DNA of 64,000 nucleotides from Gemmatimonadota bacterium (lineage in GTDB: Bacteria; Gemmatimonadota; Gemmatimonadetes; Gemmatimonadales; GWC2-71-9), in assembly GCA_016720805.1 (NCBI GenBank), contig JADKJZ010000008.1:1-64000 (forward strand). Reading direction: 5' to 3'. The notes beneath the pieces were generated by a model. That model saw only the letters and a list, made by a program, of their open reading frames with translations. It ran no database searches and had not been told where the DNA came from. Made by a program: the position numbers and the translations under genes. Position 1 is the stretch's first letter; each line of letters opens with the position of its first letter. Below, in pieces: positions 37,389 to 46,659 of the stretch.

Positions 37389-39012
37389 ATGAGCGCCATC
37401 GGCAACATCCCGACCCCCATCAACGAACCCGTCCTGAGCTACGCCCCGGGGTCCCCGGAACGCGCCGGCCTGCAGGCCGCCATCGCCGAGCTCGGGAGCG
37501 TGGTGACCGACATCCCGGTGGTGATCAACGGCGTCGAATACCGCCCCGGGAAGACCAACCGGGTCACCTCGCCCCAGCGGCACCAGCACCACCTCGCCAA
37601 CGTCCACCAGTCGACGCCCGAGCTCCTGCAGCAGGCGATCGACGGGGCCATTGCCGCCCAGAAGGTCTGGGAGCGGTGGTCGTTCGCCGACCGCGCCGCC
37701 GTCTTCCTGAAGGCGGCCGATCTCCTCGCCGGCCCGTGGCGTCATCGGATCAACGCCGCCACGCTCCTCGGCCAGGGGAAGACGCCGCACCAGGCCGAGA
37801 TCGATGCCGCCTGCGAGCTGGCCGACTTCTGGCGCTTCAACGTCCACTACGCCGAGCAGTTGCTGCACGAGCAGCCGATCTCGGTGCCGGGCGTCTGGAA
37901 CCGTCTCGACTGGCGCCCGCTCGAGGGCTTCATCTACGCCATCACGCCGTTCAACTTCACGGCGATCGGCGGGAACCTCCCGACCGCGCCGGCGATCCTC
38001 GGCAACGTGGTGCTCTGGAAGCCTTCGGCAACGGCGTCGCTCTCCAACTGGCTGATCTACGACCTGCTGCGCGAGGCGGGGCTGCCTGCCGGCGTGATCC
38101 AGTTCATTCCGGGCGATTCTGCCGCCACGACCAGGACGTTGCTCGACTCGAAGCATCTGGCCGGCGTCCACTTCACCGGCTCGACGCCGGTCTTCCAGAG
38201 CATCTGGAAGGACGTGGCCGAACGGCTGCCGAGCTACCGCGGCTACCCGCGCCTGGTCGGCGAGACCGGCGGCAAGGACTTCATCGTGGCGCATCCCTCG
38301 GCCGATGTCGAGGCGTTCGTGACCGCCCTCATCCGCGGCTCGTTCGAGTATCAGGGGCAGAAGTGCTCCGCCTGCTCGCGCACCTACATCCCGCGTTCGC
38401 TCTGGCCGCGCGTGAAGGAGCGGATGCAGCAGGAGATGGCGACAGATCAAGGTCGGCGACCCGGCCGACTTCTCCGTCTTCGTCGGTGCGGTGATCGACG
38501 AGAAGGCGTTCCGGAAGCACGAGGCGCTGCTCACCGCCGTGAAGACCGATCCGGCGGTGACGGTGCACGCCGGCGGCACCTGCGATGGGTCCGTGGGGTG
38601 GTTCGTGCAGCCGACGCTGCTCGAGACCACCGATCCGCACCATCGGATCATGAAGGAGGAGTTCTTCGGCCCGATTCTCTCGGCCTACGTCTACGAGGAC
38701 GCGGCCTGGGACGAGGTGCTCACGCTGATCGACGACACCGCGACCTACGCCCTCACCGGCGCGATCTTCGCGCAGGACCGTGCGGCGGTGATCCACGCCG
38801 AGACGAAGCTGCGCCACGCCGCCGGCAACTATTACGTCAATGACAAGTGCACCGGCGCCGTGGTCGGCCAGCAGCCGTTCGGCGGTGGCCGCGCCTCGGG
38901 CACCAATGACAAGGCCGGCTCGCTCCTCAACCTCTACCGCTGGGTCTCCGCCCGGACGGTGAAGGAGACGGGGAATCCGGCGACGGAATGGCGGTACCCG
39001 TACCTCGGCTAG
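37389..39012 (+). CDS. pruA: L-glutamate gamma-semialdehyde (P5C) dehydrogenase, frameshifted
   Basis: A proline-catabolism enzyme (P5C to glutamate), about 540 residues if repaired. The N-terminal frame has FIYAITPFNFTAIGGNLPTAPAIL, PRLVGETGGKDF with the catalytic glutamate and SFEYQGQKCSACSRTYIP with the nucleophile cysteine. The C-terminal frame resumes as IKVGDPADFSVFVGAVIDEKAF and ends PFGGGRASGTNDKAG. The frames part around 38444, where GCGACAGATCAAG would read through as GCG ACG ATC AAG if the A at 38444 were absent. Everything else is intact. Start ATG has CGGAG upstream. Either a sequence error or a recent inactivating change. Confidence 0.9.
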
Positions 39013-39022
39013 GGAACGCTCC

Positions 39023-39774
39023 GTGACCGATGATCGATCATCGATGATCGATCATCGATCATCCCGAGGGGGCGCCGTCACCGGATTGCTGCTTGCAGCG
39101 CTCTTCTCGGCGCCGCCGCTGCGCGCGCAGGCAGCCGCCGGTTACGTGGAGTCCATCACCTCCACCATCTCCTCCCGCACCGCCACCGCCGAGCTGGTGC
39201 GGACGCTCACGCGCGAGACGGAATACCGGGTGAGCCGGCGTGCCGACACCACGGTGGTCGAGGCGGCGGCGGTGCGGCTGGTGGAGGAGGGGCCCCAGGG
39301 GCGGGTGGTGTTCGACACCGACGGCTTCACCGGCGGCCGATGGAAGTTGGTGCCTGCGCCGCGCGGCGGGCTGGTGGTGGTGGACGTTCCCTTCGTGCCG
39401 CCGGCGCTGGTGGAGGTGAACGACCTCGCCGCCGCGATGAACGACTTCTTCCCGCCGGTGGCGCCGCCGCTGCCGGTCAATCGGCGCGTGCGGGACGGCG
39501 CCGGGCGTGACTGGCAGCGCCTCGCCGACTCCTCGACATCCGTCGCTATCGCTGGACGGTGACGCGGACGCAGGACAGCACCGCGGTCGCGCGCGACACG
39601 GTGACGCTGCGCATCAGTGAGGCGACGCGTGAGGTGTCGCAGCTGCGCCTCGATGCGCGTGGCGTGCCGATCGGGTGGACGCGGGAGCTGGTCACCGACG
39701 TGACGTCACGCGGTGGCGGCCGCGCGGTGCAGGCCACCGTGCGGCAACGGATCGTGGTGCGCGCGATCCCTTGA
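39023..39774 (+). CDS. Secreted protein of unknown function, frameshifted
   Basis: Two overlapping frames that look like one gene. The first (39023-39562) has a repeat-encoded N-terminus, then TGLLLAALFSAPPLRAQ (export signal) and an all-beta body TATAELVRTLTRETEYRVSRR through FFPPVAPPLPVN. It ends abruptly with STSVAIAGR. The second frame (39559-39774) continues RRYRWTVTRTQDSTAVARDTVTLRI and ends VVRAIP. Removing one C near 39531 would join them as LADSLDIRRYRWTVT. GTG 39023 has AGGGA ahead; a TTG at the signal-peptide start is an alternative. Family not recognised. Confidence 0.6.
39029..39064. repeat. Heptamer repeat, CGATCAT/CGATGAT type
   Basis: CGATGAT, CGATCAT, CGATGAT, CGATCAT, CGATCAT in 7-bp phase just after pruA. 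It overlaps the start of the next reading frame, which is translated from it as DDRSSMIDHRSS, a 7-residue period that mirrors the 7-bp unit (21 bp). Confidence 0.88.
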
Positions 39775-39857
39775 CTTCCTCACTACGCGTGTTCCCCTTG
39801 CGCCGCGTTCGGATCGCCCCAACATTGCGAGTACACCCGCCTGGAGGCCTACTGCCC

Positions 39858-40982
39858 ATGGAGCCCTTCCTCAGCTCCGATGAGTACGACGAACAGGCCC
39901 ACCAACTGTACAACGAAGCGCGCTACGACGACGCCCTCACGCTCCTGCGTGACGGGATCACTCGCTACCCTCAAGCCGTCGAATTGCATGTTGGTGTCGG
40001 GTACGCCCAGCTCGCCCGCGAGGAATACGCGTGGGCCCGCCAGGCGTTCGAGCATGCGCTGCTGCTCGATCCCGAACAGGAGGATGCCCTCGCGGGGCTC
40101 GGCGAAACGCTCCTGGTGATCGGGCACATCGCGGGCGCGCTCCGCGCCTTCGAGCAGGTCGTCGCGCTCGGCTTCGACGACGACCACGAGTTGATGCTGC
40201 AGATCGGTCGCGCGCTCTTCCGCGAGGGGTACTTCGTCGAGGCTCGACGCACCTTCGAGCGGGTCCACTTCCACCACCCCGAGTCGCCGGAGATCGCCGC
40301 CTCGCTCGGCTACACGTCGCATCGCCTCGGAATGGACGCCGACGCCTACTACTGGCTGCGCCGCGCCCTCGAGCTCGAGTCGTCGTTCGCCGAGCCGCGG
40401 ATCTACCTCGCCAACATCCTCTACGACCGCGGTGAAGTGACGGCCGCGATGCTGCATTTCGCGCGCACCACCCCCGACGACCACTTCGACGACCTCGGCA
40501 TCTGGCGCGTGATCGAGTTGCTGAAGACCGCGCGGCAGGTCGGCGACGACGACCCCGAAGTCTCGGAGTGGCTGCAGCGGCTTGCCGAACTCGGGAGCGA
40601 GGGGACGCCGGAGGACCTGATCCTCGCCGAGATCGAGGGGATGCAGCCCGACGGCACGCCGCGCGATCCGACCCAGCTCGAGCTCTTCGGCACGCTGATG
40701 CGCGACATCCCGGGGATGCAGCGCCGCCCGGCGATCGACGGGATGACCGGCGGCCACGTGATCGAGACGCTCGGCGGGCTGGCGCTCCGCGGCAGCTGGG
40801 ACGAGCTCCTGCTGCAGTTGCAGGCGGTCGAGGGCGCCTGGGCCGACGGCACGATCACCGAGTTCATGCAGGCGTTCGCGCGTCGCGGGGCCGCCGAGAC
40901 CGGGGTCAGCATTCCGATCACCACCGCCGAGGCCTTCCTCCGCGGATCGGCCGAGGCGGGCGTCATTCGGATCGTGGAGTGA
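39858..40982 (+). CDS. TPR-repeat protein
   Basis: A 374-residue protein built from tetratricopeptide-like repeats: DEQAHQLYNEARYDDALTLLRDGITRYPQAVELHVGVGYAQLAREEYAWARQAFEHALLLDPEQEDALAGLGETLL and more, about residues 8-220. The C-terminal 120 residues are acidic and contain a GTPRDPTQLELFGTLMRDIPG block. No signal peptide, so likely a cytoplasmic scaffold. GGAGG precedes the ATG. Its GTGA stop overlaps the ABC ATPase start, so it may work with that transporter. Confidence 0.85.
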   Translation: MEPFLSSDEYDEQAHQLYNEARYDDALTLLRDGITRYPQAVELHVGVGYAQLAREEYAWARQAFEHALLLDPEQEDALAGLGETLLVIGHIAGALRAFEQVVALGFDDDHELMLQIGRALFREGYFVEARRTFERVHFHHPESPEIAASLGYTSHRLGMDADAYYWLRRALELESSFAEPRIYLANILYDRGEVTAAMLHFARTTPDDHFDDLGIWRVIELLKTARQVGDDDPEVSEWLQRLAELGSEGTPEDLILAEIEGMQPDGTPRDPTQLELFGTLMRDIPGMQRRPAIDGMTGGHVIETLGGLALRGSWDELLLQLQAVEGAWADGTITEFMQAFARRGAAETGVSIPITTAEAFLRGSAEAGVIRIVE

Positions 40983-41884
40983 TTCGTTTCGAGTCGGTCT
41001 CCAAGTCCTACACCGCCCTCGTCTCCCGCAAGCGGGTCGATGCGTTGGCGGAGTTCACGCTCGAGATGGCCCGCGGCGAGGTGGTGGGCATCGCCGGCCC
41101 GAACGGGGCGGGGAAGTCCACCATGATCTCGCTGTTGATGGGGTTCCTGCAGCCGACGTCGGGGAGAATCACCATCGACGGCGCCGCGCCGCGCCCTTGG
41201 GTCGAGCAGCATGGCGTGGGGTACCTCACCGAATTGGTGAACCTTCCGCCACGCTGGAAGGTGCCCACGACGGTGCGTCGCATGGCGACGCTCTCCGGTG
41301 TGGCGGCCGATGCCGTGGCGACCGAAAGCGCCGCGATGATGACGCGCCTGGGGCTCGACGAGCATGCCGGGAAGCGGATCAAGCAGCTCTCCAAGGGCAA
41401 TCTGCAGCGCGTCGGCCTCGGGCAGGCGCTCATCGGCGACTTCGAGCTGGTCGTGCTTGATGAACCGACGCACGGCCTCGACCCGCTCTGGACCCAGCGC
41501 TTCCGTGACGTGGTGAGCGCACTGCGCCGCCCCGATCGCCTGGTGCTCATCGCGTCGCACAACCTCGACGAGCTCGAGATGCTGGCCGACCGGGTCGCGA
41601 TCCTCGACCACGGCCGGTTGCAGCGCGTGGTCGGCCACTCGACCGAGGAGCGGTCGGAGCAGCTGGCATGGCGGCTCGTGCTCGAAGGGACGGTCGACGT
41701 GACCACCGCGATCGCCGGCGCCATGCCGATTGCGGGCCGCGCCGGTACCTGGCGCTGCCTGGCCTCGCGCCGTGAGCTGAGCACCGGACTGGCCACGCTG
41801 CTCGCCGGCGGGGCCGTGCTGGTGGAGTGCGTGCCGGAAGAGGGGCGGCTCGAATCGGCCTTCCGCGAGGCGGTGCAGCGATGA
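40979..41884 (+). CDS. ABC transporter ATP-binding protein (exporter type)
   Basis: A 301-residue ATPase with VIRFESVSKSYTALVSRKRVDAL at the start (GTG), Walker A GPNGAGKST, signature LSKGNLQRVGLG and Walker B LVVLDEPTHGLDPLWTQ. The C-terminal extension of about 80 residues is typical of gliding-motility/NatA-type exporters. It overlaps the TPR gene (GTGA) and the permease gene (ATGA). Substrate unknown. Confidence 0.9.
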   Translation: MIRFESVSKSYTALVSRKRVDALAEFTLEMARGEVVGIAGPNGAGKSTMISLLMGFLQPTSGRITIDGAAPRPWVEQHGVGYLTELVNLPPRWKVPTTVRRMATLSGVAADAVATESAAMMTRLGLDEHAGKRIKQLSKGNLQRVGLGQALIGDFELVVLDEPTHGLDPLWTQRFRDVVSALRRPDRLVLIASHNLDELEMLADRVAILDHGRLQRVVGHSTEERSEQLAWRLVLEGTVDVTTAIAGAMPIAGRAGTWRCLASRRELSTGLATLLAGGAVLVECVPEEGRLESAFREAVQR

Positions 41885-42618
41885 CGCGCAATCGCTCGCC
41901 GTTCCGCTACCTCCCCGCCCATCTGATGGATGTGGCGCAGGGGCCGTTCGCGTTGTTCGCGACCGTGGCCCTGACGATCTGCGTGGTGATCTGGCGACTC
42001 GGTCGGAAGGACGCCAGCGCGATGGCCGACCCGGCGGTCTTCGTGCGCCAGGTGGTCGCCGCCGTCCTGACCCTCGCCGTACTGGTGGCGTCCGGCGGCG
42101 TCGCCGGCAACGACGTCGGGCGGGGCTACTATCGCGCCTGGTTCTCGAAGCCGATGGCGCCGTGGTGGTTCTACCTGCAGCGCTGGCTCCTCGGCGGCGT
42201 GGCGGTGCTCACGATCCCGGTGCTGATCGGCGTGGGCCTGCAGCTCTTCTTCGGGCAAGGCACCGGCATCACGCTGCCGCTGATGGAGGTGACCGCCCTC
42301 GGCTATCTCCTGGTTGGCGGGACGGTGCTGCTGGCCTCCGTCTTCACCGCACGCGACTGGCTCATCACCTTCGCGATCACCTTCACGCAGGCACGGCTCG
42401 ACGACATCATCAAGCTGATGGCGATGTCGAAGACCGAACCGCCGTCGATGTTGATGTGGGCGCACCGGCTGCTGCCGCCGTTTCACCTGATCTCGCCGGT
42501 GAAGGGTGTTCCCGCAGGCGACGACCTGCTGCACGTGATCGGCTACGGCGTGGCCCTGGTGGCCGTCGCGATGGTGCTCCTGGTGGTCAAGCCACTGGGG
42601 AGTGGCGGGCGCGCGTGA
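41881..42618 (+). CDS. ABC transporter permease subunit
   Basis: A 245-residue membrane protein with about six helices (FALFATVALTICVVIW, VVAAVLTLAVLVASGGVAG, LGGVAVLTIPVLIGVGL, LGYLLVGGTVLLAS, VALVAVAMVLLVVKPLG). It has the pattern of ABC-2 type permeases paired with the ATPase just upstream (ATGA overlap). It then overlaps the M16 peptidase start by GTGA. Confidence 0.82.
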   Translation: MTRNRSPFRYLPAHLMDVAQGPFALFATVALTICVVIWRLGRKDASAMADPAVFVRQVVAAVLTLAVLVASGGVAGNDVGRGYYRAWFSKPMAPWWFYLQRWLLGGVAVLTIPVLIGVGLQLFFGQGTGITLPLMEVTALGYLLVGGTVLLASVFTARDWLITFAITFTQARLDDIIKLMAMSKTEPPSMLMWAHRLLPPFHLISPVKGVPAGDDLLHVIGYGVALVAVAMVLLVVKPLGSGGRA

Positions 42619-45245
42619 GCGCGCACCCGACTGACGGCGTTCGGCGCGAGGTCCTGCCCAACGGAGTGACGCTGCTGGTGCAGCGCCGCCGGGCCGCGCC
42701 GGCCGCCGCCCTCGCCACCCATGTCCGCGCCGGTTTCCTCGATGAGCCCGACGCGGTGCAGGGGATCTCGCACGTCCTCGAGCACATGCTCTTCAAGGGG
42801 ACGCCGACGCTCGGGCCCGGCGAACTCGCGCAGCGCACCAAGGCGCTCGGCGGCTCGCTCAACGCCTACACCTCCTACGATCGCACCGTGTATTACGCCT
42901 CGGTCCCCGCACGCCACGCCGTCGAGGCGATGGCGCTGCAGGCCGATCAGGTGCGCAATCCGCTCTTCGATGCCGACGAGTTGCGCCGCGAACTCGGCGT
43001 GATCATCCAGGAAGCCAGACGGAAGCTCGACACGCCCGGCGCCGTGACGGGCGAGACGCTCCACGAGCTGTTGTACGACCACCATCGGATTCGTCGCTGG
43101 CGCATCGGACATGAGGCAGTGCTCGAGGGCTTTCGGCGCGAGCAGGTCGCCGCGTATCACCGGTCGCGCTACATCCCGTCGCGCACCATCGTCTCGGTGG
43201 TCGCGGATCTCGATGAAGCGGTGATGCTCGAGGCGCTGCGCGCCAACTGGGGCGACTGGTCCCTGCCTGCCGAACCGTTCGACGTCGGTCCGATCGAGAC
43301 CGCGCCTGCGATCCCGCGTGCCCGGCTGCTGCGCGGCGATGTGGCGATGGCCGATCTCGCGCTCGGTTGGCGCGGTGTCGGCCCGCTGGACCCGCAGGCG
43401 CCGGCGCTCGACGTCCTCGGTACCATCCTCACGGGCGGCAGGGCCTCGCGACTGGCGCGTCTGCTGCGCGAACCGGGCTTGGTGGCGGGTGTCGGTGCCG
43501 GCCACTACGGCACCACCGACGCCGATCGGCAGACCCCTGCGGGCGTCTTCGTCGTGGGGCTCGAGCTGGAGCCGAGCCGGATGCGCGAGGCGCTTTCCAT
43601 CGTGGCCGCGACGATCCGCGCCGTGCGCGACGCCGGCCCGGAGGCCGATGAACTGGCACGCGCCCAGACGTTGCTCCGCGTGCGGCTCCAGCGCCGCCTG
43701 GAGCGCTACGAGGCACGCGCCACGGCGCTCGCCGATGCCGAGGCCGAGGGAGACCTGACGCGGCTGGATCGCGAGGAAGCCGAGATCATGGCGGTCACGG
43801 CGGCGCAGGTGCGCGACGCGGCGGCGCACTGGGTCGACCCGAGCGCGGCATCGGCCGTGGCCTACTATCCGACCGCGAGCAGCGAGTCGTTCGACCTCGA
43901 TCTGCTCACGGATGCGATGCGAGCCCCGGCGCGCGCCATGCCGGCGATGGCGGTGCCGAGCGCGCTCGTGCCGCCGCCGCGGGCACCGGTCGCGGGCACG
44001 CGGCGGCGCGAGCAGGGCGTGCTCCACGTGGCGTTGCCTGGGCTCGACCTGCTGGTGGCACGGCATGGCGATGTCCCGCAGGTCGGGCTCAACGTCTATC
44101 GGCCGCGCACCGCGGTTCGCGATCCATCGCTCGCCGGCCTCGATGCCCTCGGCTTCCGGGCGTTGATGCGCGGCACCGCGCGGCTCGATGCCGGGCAATT
44201 GGCCGTCGCGATCGAGGCGCTCGGCGGGGTGCTCTCGCCGTCGGTCGGCGCCGATGTGCTCTCGCTCGGCACGACGGTGCTGGCGGAGCAGGTGGGCGCG
44301 GCAGCTCGGCTGCTGGTCGAGGTGTTGACGACGCCACGCCTCGACGACGCGAGCATCATGATCGAGCGCGATCTCATGATCGACGACGCGCGGTCCATCG
44401 CCGATGACATGATCCGCTTCCCGTTCCAGCTGGTGCTGGGCCACGCCTTCGGCGATGTCGGCTACGGTGCTCCGACGCTTGGCAGCCCCGAGTCGCTCGA
44501 CGCCTTCACGCCGGCGCGGGTGCGGCAGTGGCACGCCGACTTCGCGTCGAGCGGCCCGATCACGGTCGTGGCGGTGGGCAATCAGGAGCCCGAGGCATTG
44601 GCCGACCTGCTCGTCGATGCCTTCGCGCCGCTGCTGTCGAGCGCGTTCCCTGCGGGTGCGCGGCCGCTCGTCGAGGTGGAGCCGCTCCTGCCCGGCATGC
44701 GCACCGCCAGCCGCGATCGGCAGCAGTCGGCACTCGCGATGCTCTTCCCGGGCCCGAATCGGGGTGACCCCGCACGCCACGCCGCCGAGGTCTGGGGTGC
44801 GATCGCGGGCGGGCTTGGCGGGCGGCTCTTCGAGTCGCTGCGGAGCGCGCGATCGCTGGCGTATACGGTGATGGCGTCGTCGTGGCAGCGACGTCGGGCC
44901 GGTGGGCTGCTCACGTACATCGCGATGGCGCCGGAACGCCTCAAGGAGGCGCGTGAGGCGATGCTGGAGGAGCTGGCGGTCTTCCGCGCCGAGCCGCCCA
45001 CCGCCGACGAGCTCCACCGCGCCACGGCGATGCTGGCCGGGCAGGAGGAGGTCGCGAGGCAATCTGCCGGCGCGGTGGCCGGCGAGATCGCCGATGCCTG
45101 GCTGCTGGGCGAAGGGTTGGCCGAACTGGCCGACCCGGCAGCGCCGTACCGTGCGGTCACCCGCGAGGCGGTCCATGCCGTGGCCGCCGCCTTCGATCCC
45201 GCCACTCGGGCCGAGGGCGTCGTCGCGCCGGAGCGACCGGAGTAG
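42615..45245 (+). CDS. M16 family metallopeptidase, two fused domains
   Basis: An 876-residue protein with the inverted zinc motif HVLEH (residues 53-57) and distal glutamate in GVIIQEARRKLD, in the N-terminal half. The second half (from about 460) has the same fold but lacks the HxxEH site, while GGRLFESLRSARSLAYTV keeps the substrate-binding Arg and Tyr. This is the pitrilysin-like arrangement of an active and an inactive half. No signal peptide. It is coupled to the ABC permease; such pairs may process or degrade an exported peptide (inference). GTG start. Confidence 0.92.
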   Translation: MSAHPTDGVRREVLPNGVTLLVQRRRAAPAAALATHVRAGFLDEPDAVQGISHVLEHMLFKGTPTLGPGELAQRTKALGGSLNAYTSYDRTVYYASVPARHAVEAMALQADQVRNPLFDADELRRELGVIIQEARRKLDTPGAVTGETLHELLYDHHRIRRWRIGHEAVLEGFRREQVAAYHRSRYIPSRTIVSVVADLDEAVMLEALRANWGDWSLPAEPFDVGPIETAPAIPRARLLRGDVAMADLALGWRGVGPLDPQAPALDVLGTILTGGRASRLARLLREPGLVAGVGAGHYGTTDADRQTPAGVFVVGLELEPSRMREALSIVAATIRAVRDAGPEADELARAQTLLRVRLQRRLERYEARATALADAEAEGDLTRLDREEAEIMAVTAAQVRDAAAHWVDPSAASAVAYYPTASSESFDLDLLTDAMRAPARAMPAMAVPSALVPPPRAPVAGTRRREQGVLHVALPGLDLLVARHGDVPQVGLNVYRPRTAVRDPSLAGLDALGFRALMRGTARLDAGQLAVAIEALGGVLSPSVGADVLSLGTTVLAEQVGAAARLLVEVLTTPRLDDASIMIERDLMIDDARSIADDMIRFPFQLVLGHAFGDVGYGAPTLGSPESLDAFTPARVRQWHADFASSGPITVVAVGNQEPEALADLLVDAFAPLLSSAFPAGARPLVEVEPLLPGMRTASRDRQQSALAMLFPGPNRGDPARHAAEVWGAIAGGLGGRLFESLRSARSLAYTVMASSWQRRRAGGLLTYIAMAPERLKEAREAMLEELAVFRAEPPTADELHRATAMLAGQEEVARQSAGAVAGEIADAWLLGEGLAELADPAAPYRAVTREAVHAVAAAFDPATRAEGVVAPERPE

Positions 45246-45248
45246 CTT
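45243..45248 (+). promoter_or_regulatory. Leaderless -10 box within the M16 stop codon
   Basis: TAGCTT begins with the TAG stop of the peptidase gene and lies exactly 6 bases before the ATG at 45255. No ribosome site separates them. It allows separate expression of the two genes that follow. Confidence 0.5.
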
Positions 45249-45254
45249 CCCGGG

Positions 45255-45800
45255 ATGGCCGATCCTGCTGCCCCCCCACCACTCCGCCGCGGCTTCGCGC
45301 TGGCCGATGCGATTACCCTGGTCCGCATTCCGCTCGCCATCGCCTTCCCGATCCTCGGCGGGACGACGGAGCGGCTGGTGCTGTTGGGGCTGGCCGCCGC
45401 CACCGACCTGGGTGATGGCGTGGTCGCGCGGCGGTATGGTGGGTCACGCATCGGCGCGGTGCTCGACCCGATCGTCGACAAGCTCTTCATGGCGGCGGCG
45501 TTCGGGACGGTGCTCTGGAGTGGCGACCTGGCGTGGTGGGAGGTCACGGCGCTGCTGATCCGCGACATCGTCCTCTCGGTGGCCTTCTTCATCACGCTGG
45601 CGACGGGGCGAGGCACCGCGGTGCCGGCCCGGTTCGGTGGGAAGGTGGTCACCCTGTTGCAGTTGCTGACCCTCTTCGCCTTCATTCTCAAGTCGTCGTA
45701 CTTCCTGCGCCCGCTGGCGTGGGCCACGGCGGCGGTGGCACTGTACGCCATTTACGACTACAACCAGCCCTTCTTCAGGAAGCTGAACGCCAATGACTGA
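45255..45800 (+). CDS. CDP-alcohol phosphatidyltransferase
   Basis: A 181-residue membrane enzyme with the full family motif D51xxD54G55xxA58R59...G67xxxD71xxxD75 (DLGDGVVARRYGGSRIGAVLDPIVD). Such enzymes transfer a phosphatidyl group from CDP-diacylglycerol to an alcohol, as in phosphatidylglycerophosphate or cardiolipin synthesis. It has about five helices. Acceptor alcohol cannot be decided. Its stop overlaps the OsmC start by 8 bases. Confidence 0.9.
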   Translation: MADPAAPPPLRRGFALADAITLVRIPLAIAFPILGGTTERLVLLGLAAATDLGDGVVARRYGGSRIGAVLDPIVDKLFMAAAFGTVLWSGDLAWWEVTALLIRDIVLSVAFFITLATGRGTAVPARFGGKVVTLLQLLTLFAFILKSSYFLRPLAWATAAVALYAIYDYNQPFFRKLNAND

Positions 45801-46206
45801 TCCCAATCTCCGCTTCGCGCATCTCGACTGGACCGGCGGCATGCGCTTCACCGGCGGCGCGCCCGGTGGCCCGACCCTCAACCTCGACGGCGATGGCAAG
45901 GAGGCCCCCGGGCCGATGGTGGCGCTGTTGACGGCGATGGGCGGTTGCGCCGGCGCGGACGTCACGTCGATTCTCGAGAAGATGCAGGTCACGCTCACGA
46001 AGTTCACCATGGACCTGACCGGTCGCCGCAACGAAGAGCATCCGCGGCGCTACAATCACATCGACTTCACCTTCACCCTCTCGGGCGAGGGGCTGACGCA
46101 GGCGAAGGCCGATCGGGCGGTGGAGTTGAGCGTGACGAAGTACTGCTCGGTGATGCTGTCGCTGCGGGAGGATATCGTGGTGGAGACGAAGGTGATCGTC
46201 GAATAG
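45793..46206 (+). CDS. OsmC family peroxidase-like protein
   Basis: A 137-residue protein with the two family cysteines, C52 in AMGGCAGADV and C118 in SVTKYCSVM, which reduce organic hydroperoxides. It opens LRFAHLDWTGGMRFTG as in short OsmC members. Overlaps the CDP-alcohol enzyme by 8 bases. After its TAG comes a hairpin with a T-tract, a likely terminator. Confidence 0.9.
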   Translation: MTDPNLRFAHLDWTGGMRFTGGAPGGPTLNLDGDGKEAPGPMVALLTAMGGCAGADVTSILEKMQVTLTKFTMDLTGRRNEEHPRRYNHIDFTFTLSGEGLTQAKADRAVELSVTKYCSVMLSLREDIVVETKVIVE

Positions 46207-46222
46207 CAGCGAGCCAGAAAGC

Positions 46223-46277
46223 GGTGAGGGTGAGAGCGGGGGCTGTTCCCCCTCACTCCTCACCCCTCACCATTTTT
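46223..46277. terminator. Hairpin with T-tract after osmC (GGTGAGG-type repeat)
   Basis: GGTGAGGGTGAG and a run of G, a 5-base loop CTGTT, then CCCCCTCACTCC and TCACCCCTCACC, followed by ATTTTTC. The right arm repeats CTCACTC, CTCACCC, CTCACCA in 7-bp phase. A strong rho-independent terminator shape for osmC; by symmetry it also protects the gene at 46291 on the other strand. A related array lies at 60274-60399. Confidence 0.75.
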
Positions 46278-46290
46278 CACCGTGCTCTGC

Positions 46291-46620
46291 TTACGCCGTC
46301 ACTTCCGCCGTCTCGACTTCGACTTCGACTTCCGCTTCCGTCTCCACGACCGTCTCGACGACGGCATCGGCCGGCGCGCGGCGAACCACGGGCTGGCAGA
46401 AGCGTTCACCGAGGACGCGGAGCTGACCCTGCTGCTCGGCGGTCAGGTCGGGGTAGCGGTCGGCGACGTACTGCATGGTGTCGTCCATCCACTCCTTCTG
46501 ATGCTCCGGAGCGGCTTCGAGCACGCCGCAGCGGAGGATATGGCTGAACAGCTCATCCCGTGCCGCGTCGAACGCCGTGGGCATCGCCGGGGGCCGGGGG
46601 GCCGTCTTCTTCTTGGTCAT
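46291..46620 (-). CDS. Small acidic protein, unknown function
   Basis: A 109-residue protein. N-terminus MTKKKTAPRPPAMP is basic, then a helical core (AARDELFSHILRCGVLEAAPEHQKEWMDDTMQYVADRYPDLTAEQQGQLRVLGERFCQPVV), then an acidic tail with AVVETVVETEAEVEVEVET. GGGAAGG before the ATG is a good ribosome site. I do not know the family. The leader has TATATT at 46684-46689 (minus) and a GGGGGC/GCCCCC hairpin. It ends at the terminator region after osmC. Confidence 0.72.
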   Translation of the reverse strand: MTKKKTAPRPPAMPTAFDAARDELFSHILRCGVLEAAPEHQKEWMDDTMQYVADRYPDLTAEQQGQLRVLGERFCQPVVRRAPADAVVETVVETEAEVEVEVETAEVTA

Positions 46621-46641
46621 TCGCCTTCCCTGAGTGTTGCT

Positions 46642-46659
46642 GGGGGCGACATTGCCCCC
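46642..46659 (-). promoter_or_regulatory. 5' leader hairpin of the small acidic protein gene
   Basis: GGGGGC, loop GACATT, GCCCCC: a perfect 6-bp stem between the TATATT box (46684-46689, minus) and the ATG at 46620. It lies about 20 bases upstream of the ribosome site, so it could be a control stem or stabiliser. No known riboswitch is recognised. Confidence 0.4.

Noticed and set aside
42543..45176. Long minus-strand frame opposite the M16 peptidase
   Set aside because: Low-complexity Arg/His/Gly composition and no motif; the plus frame has the HVLEH site.
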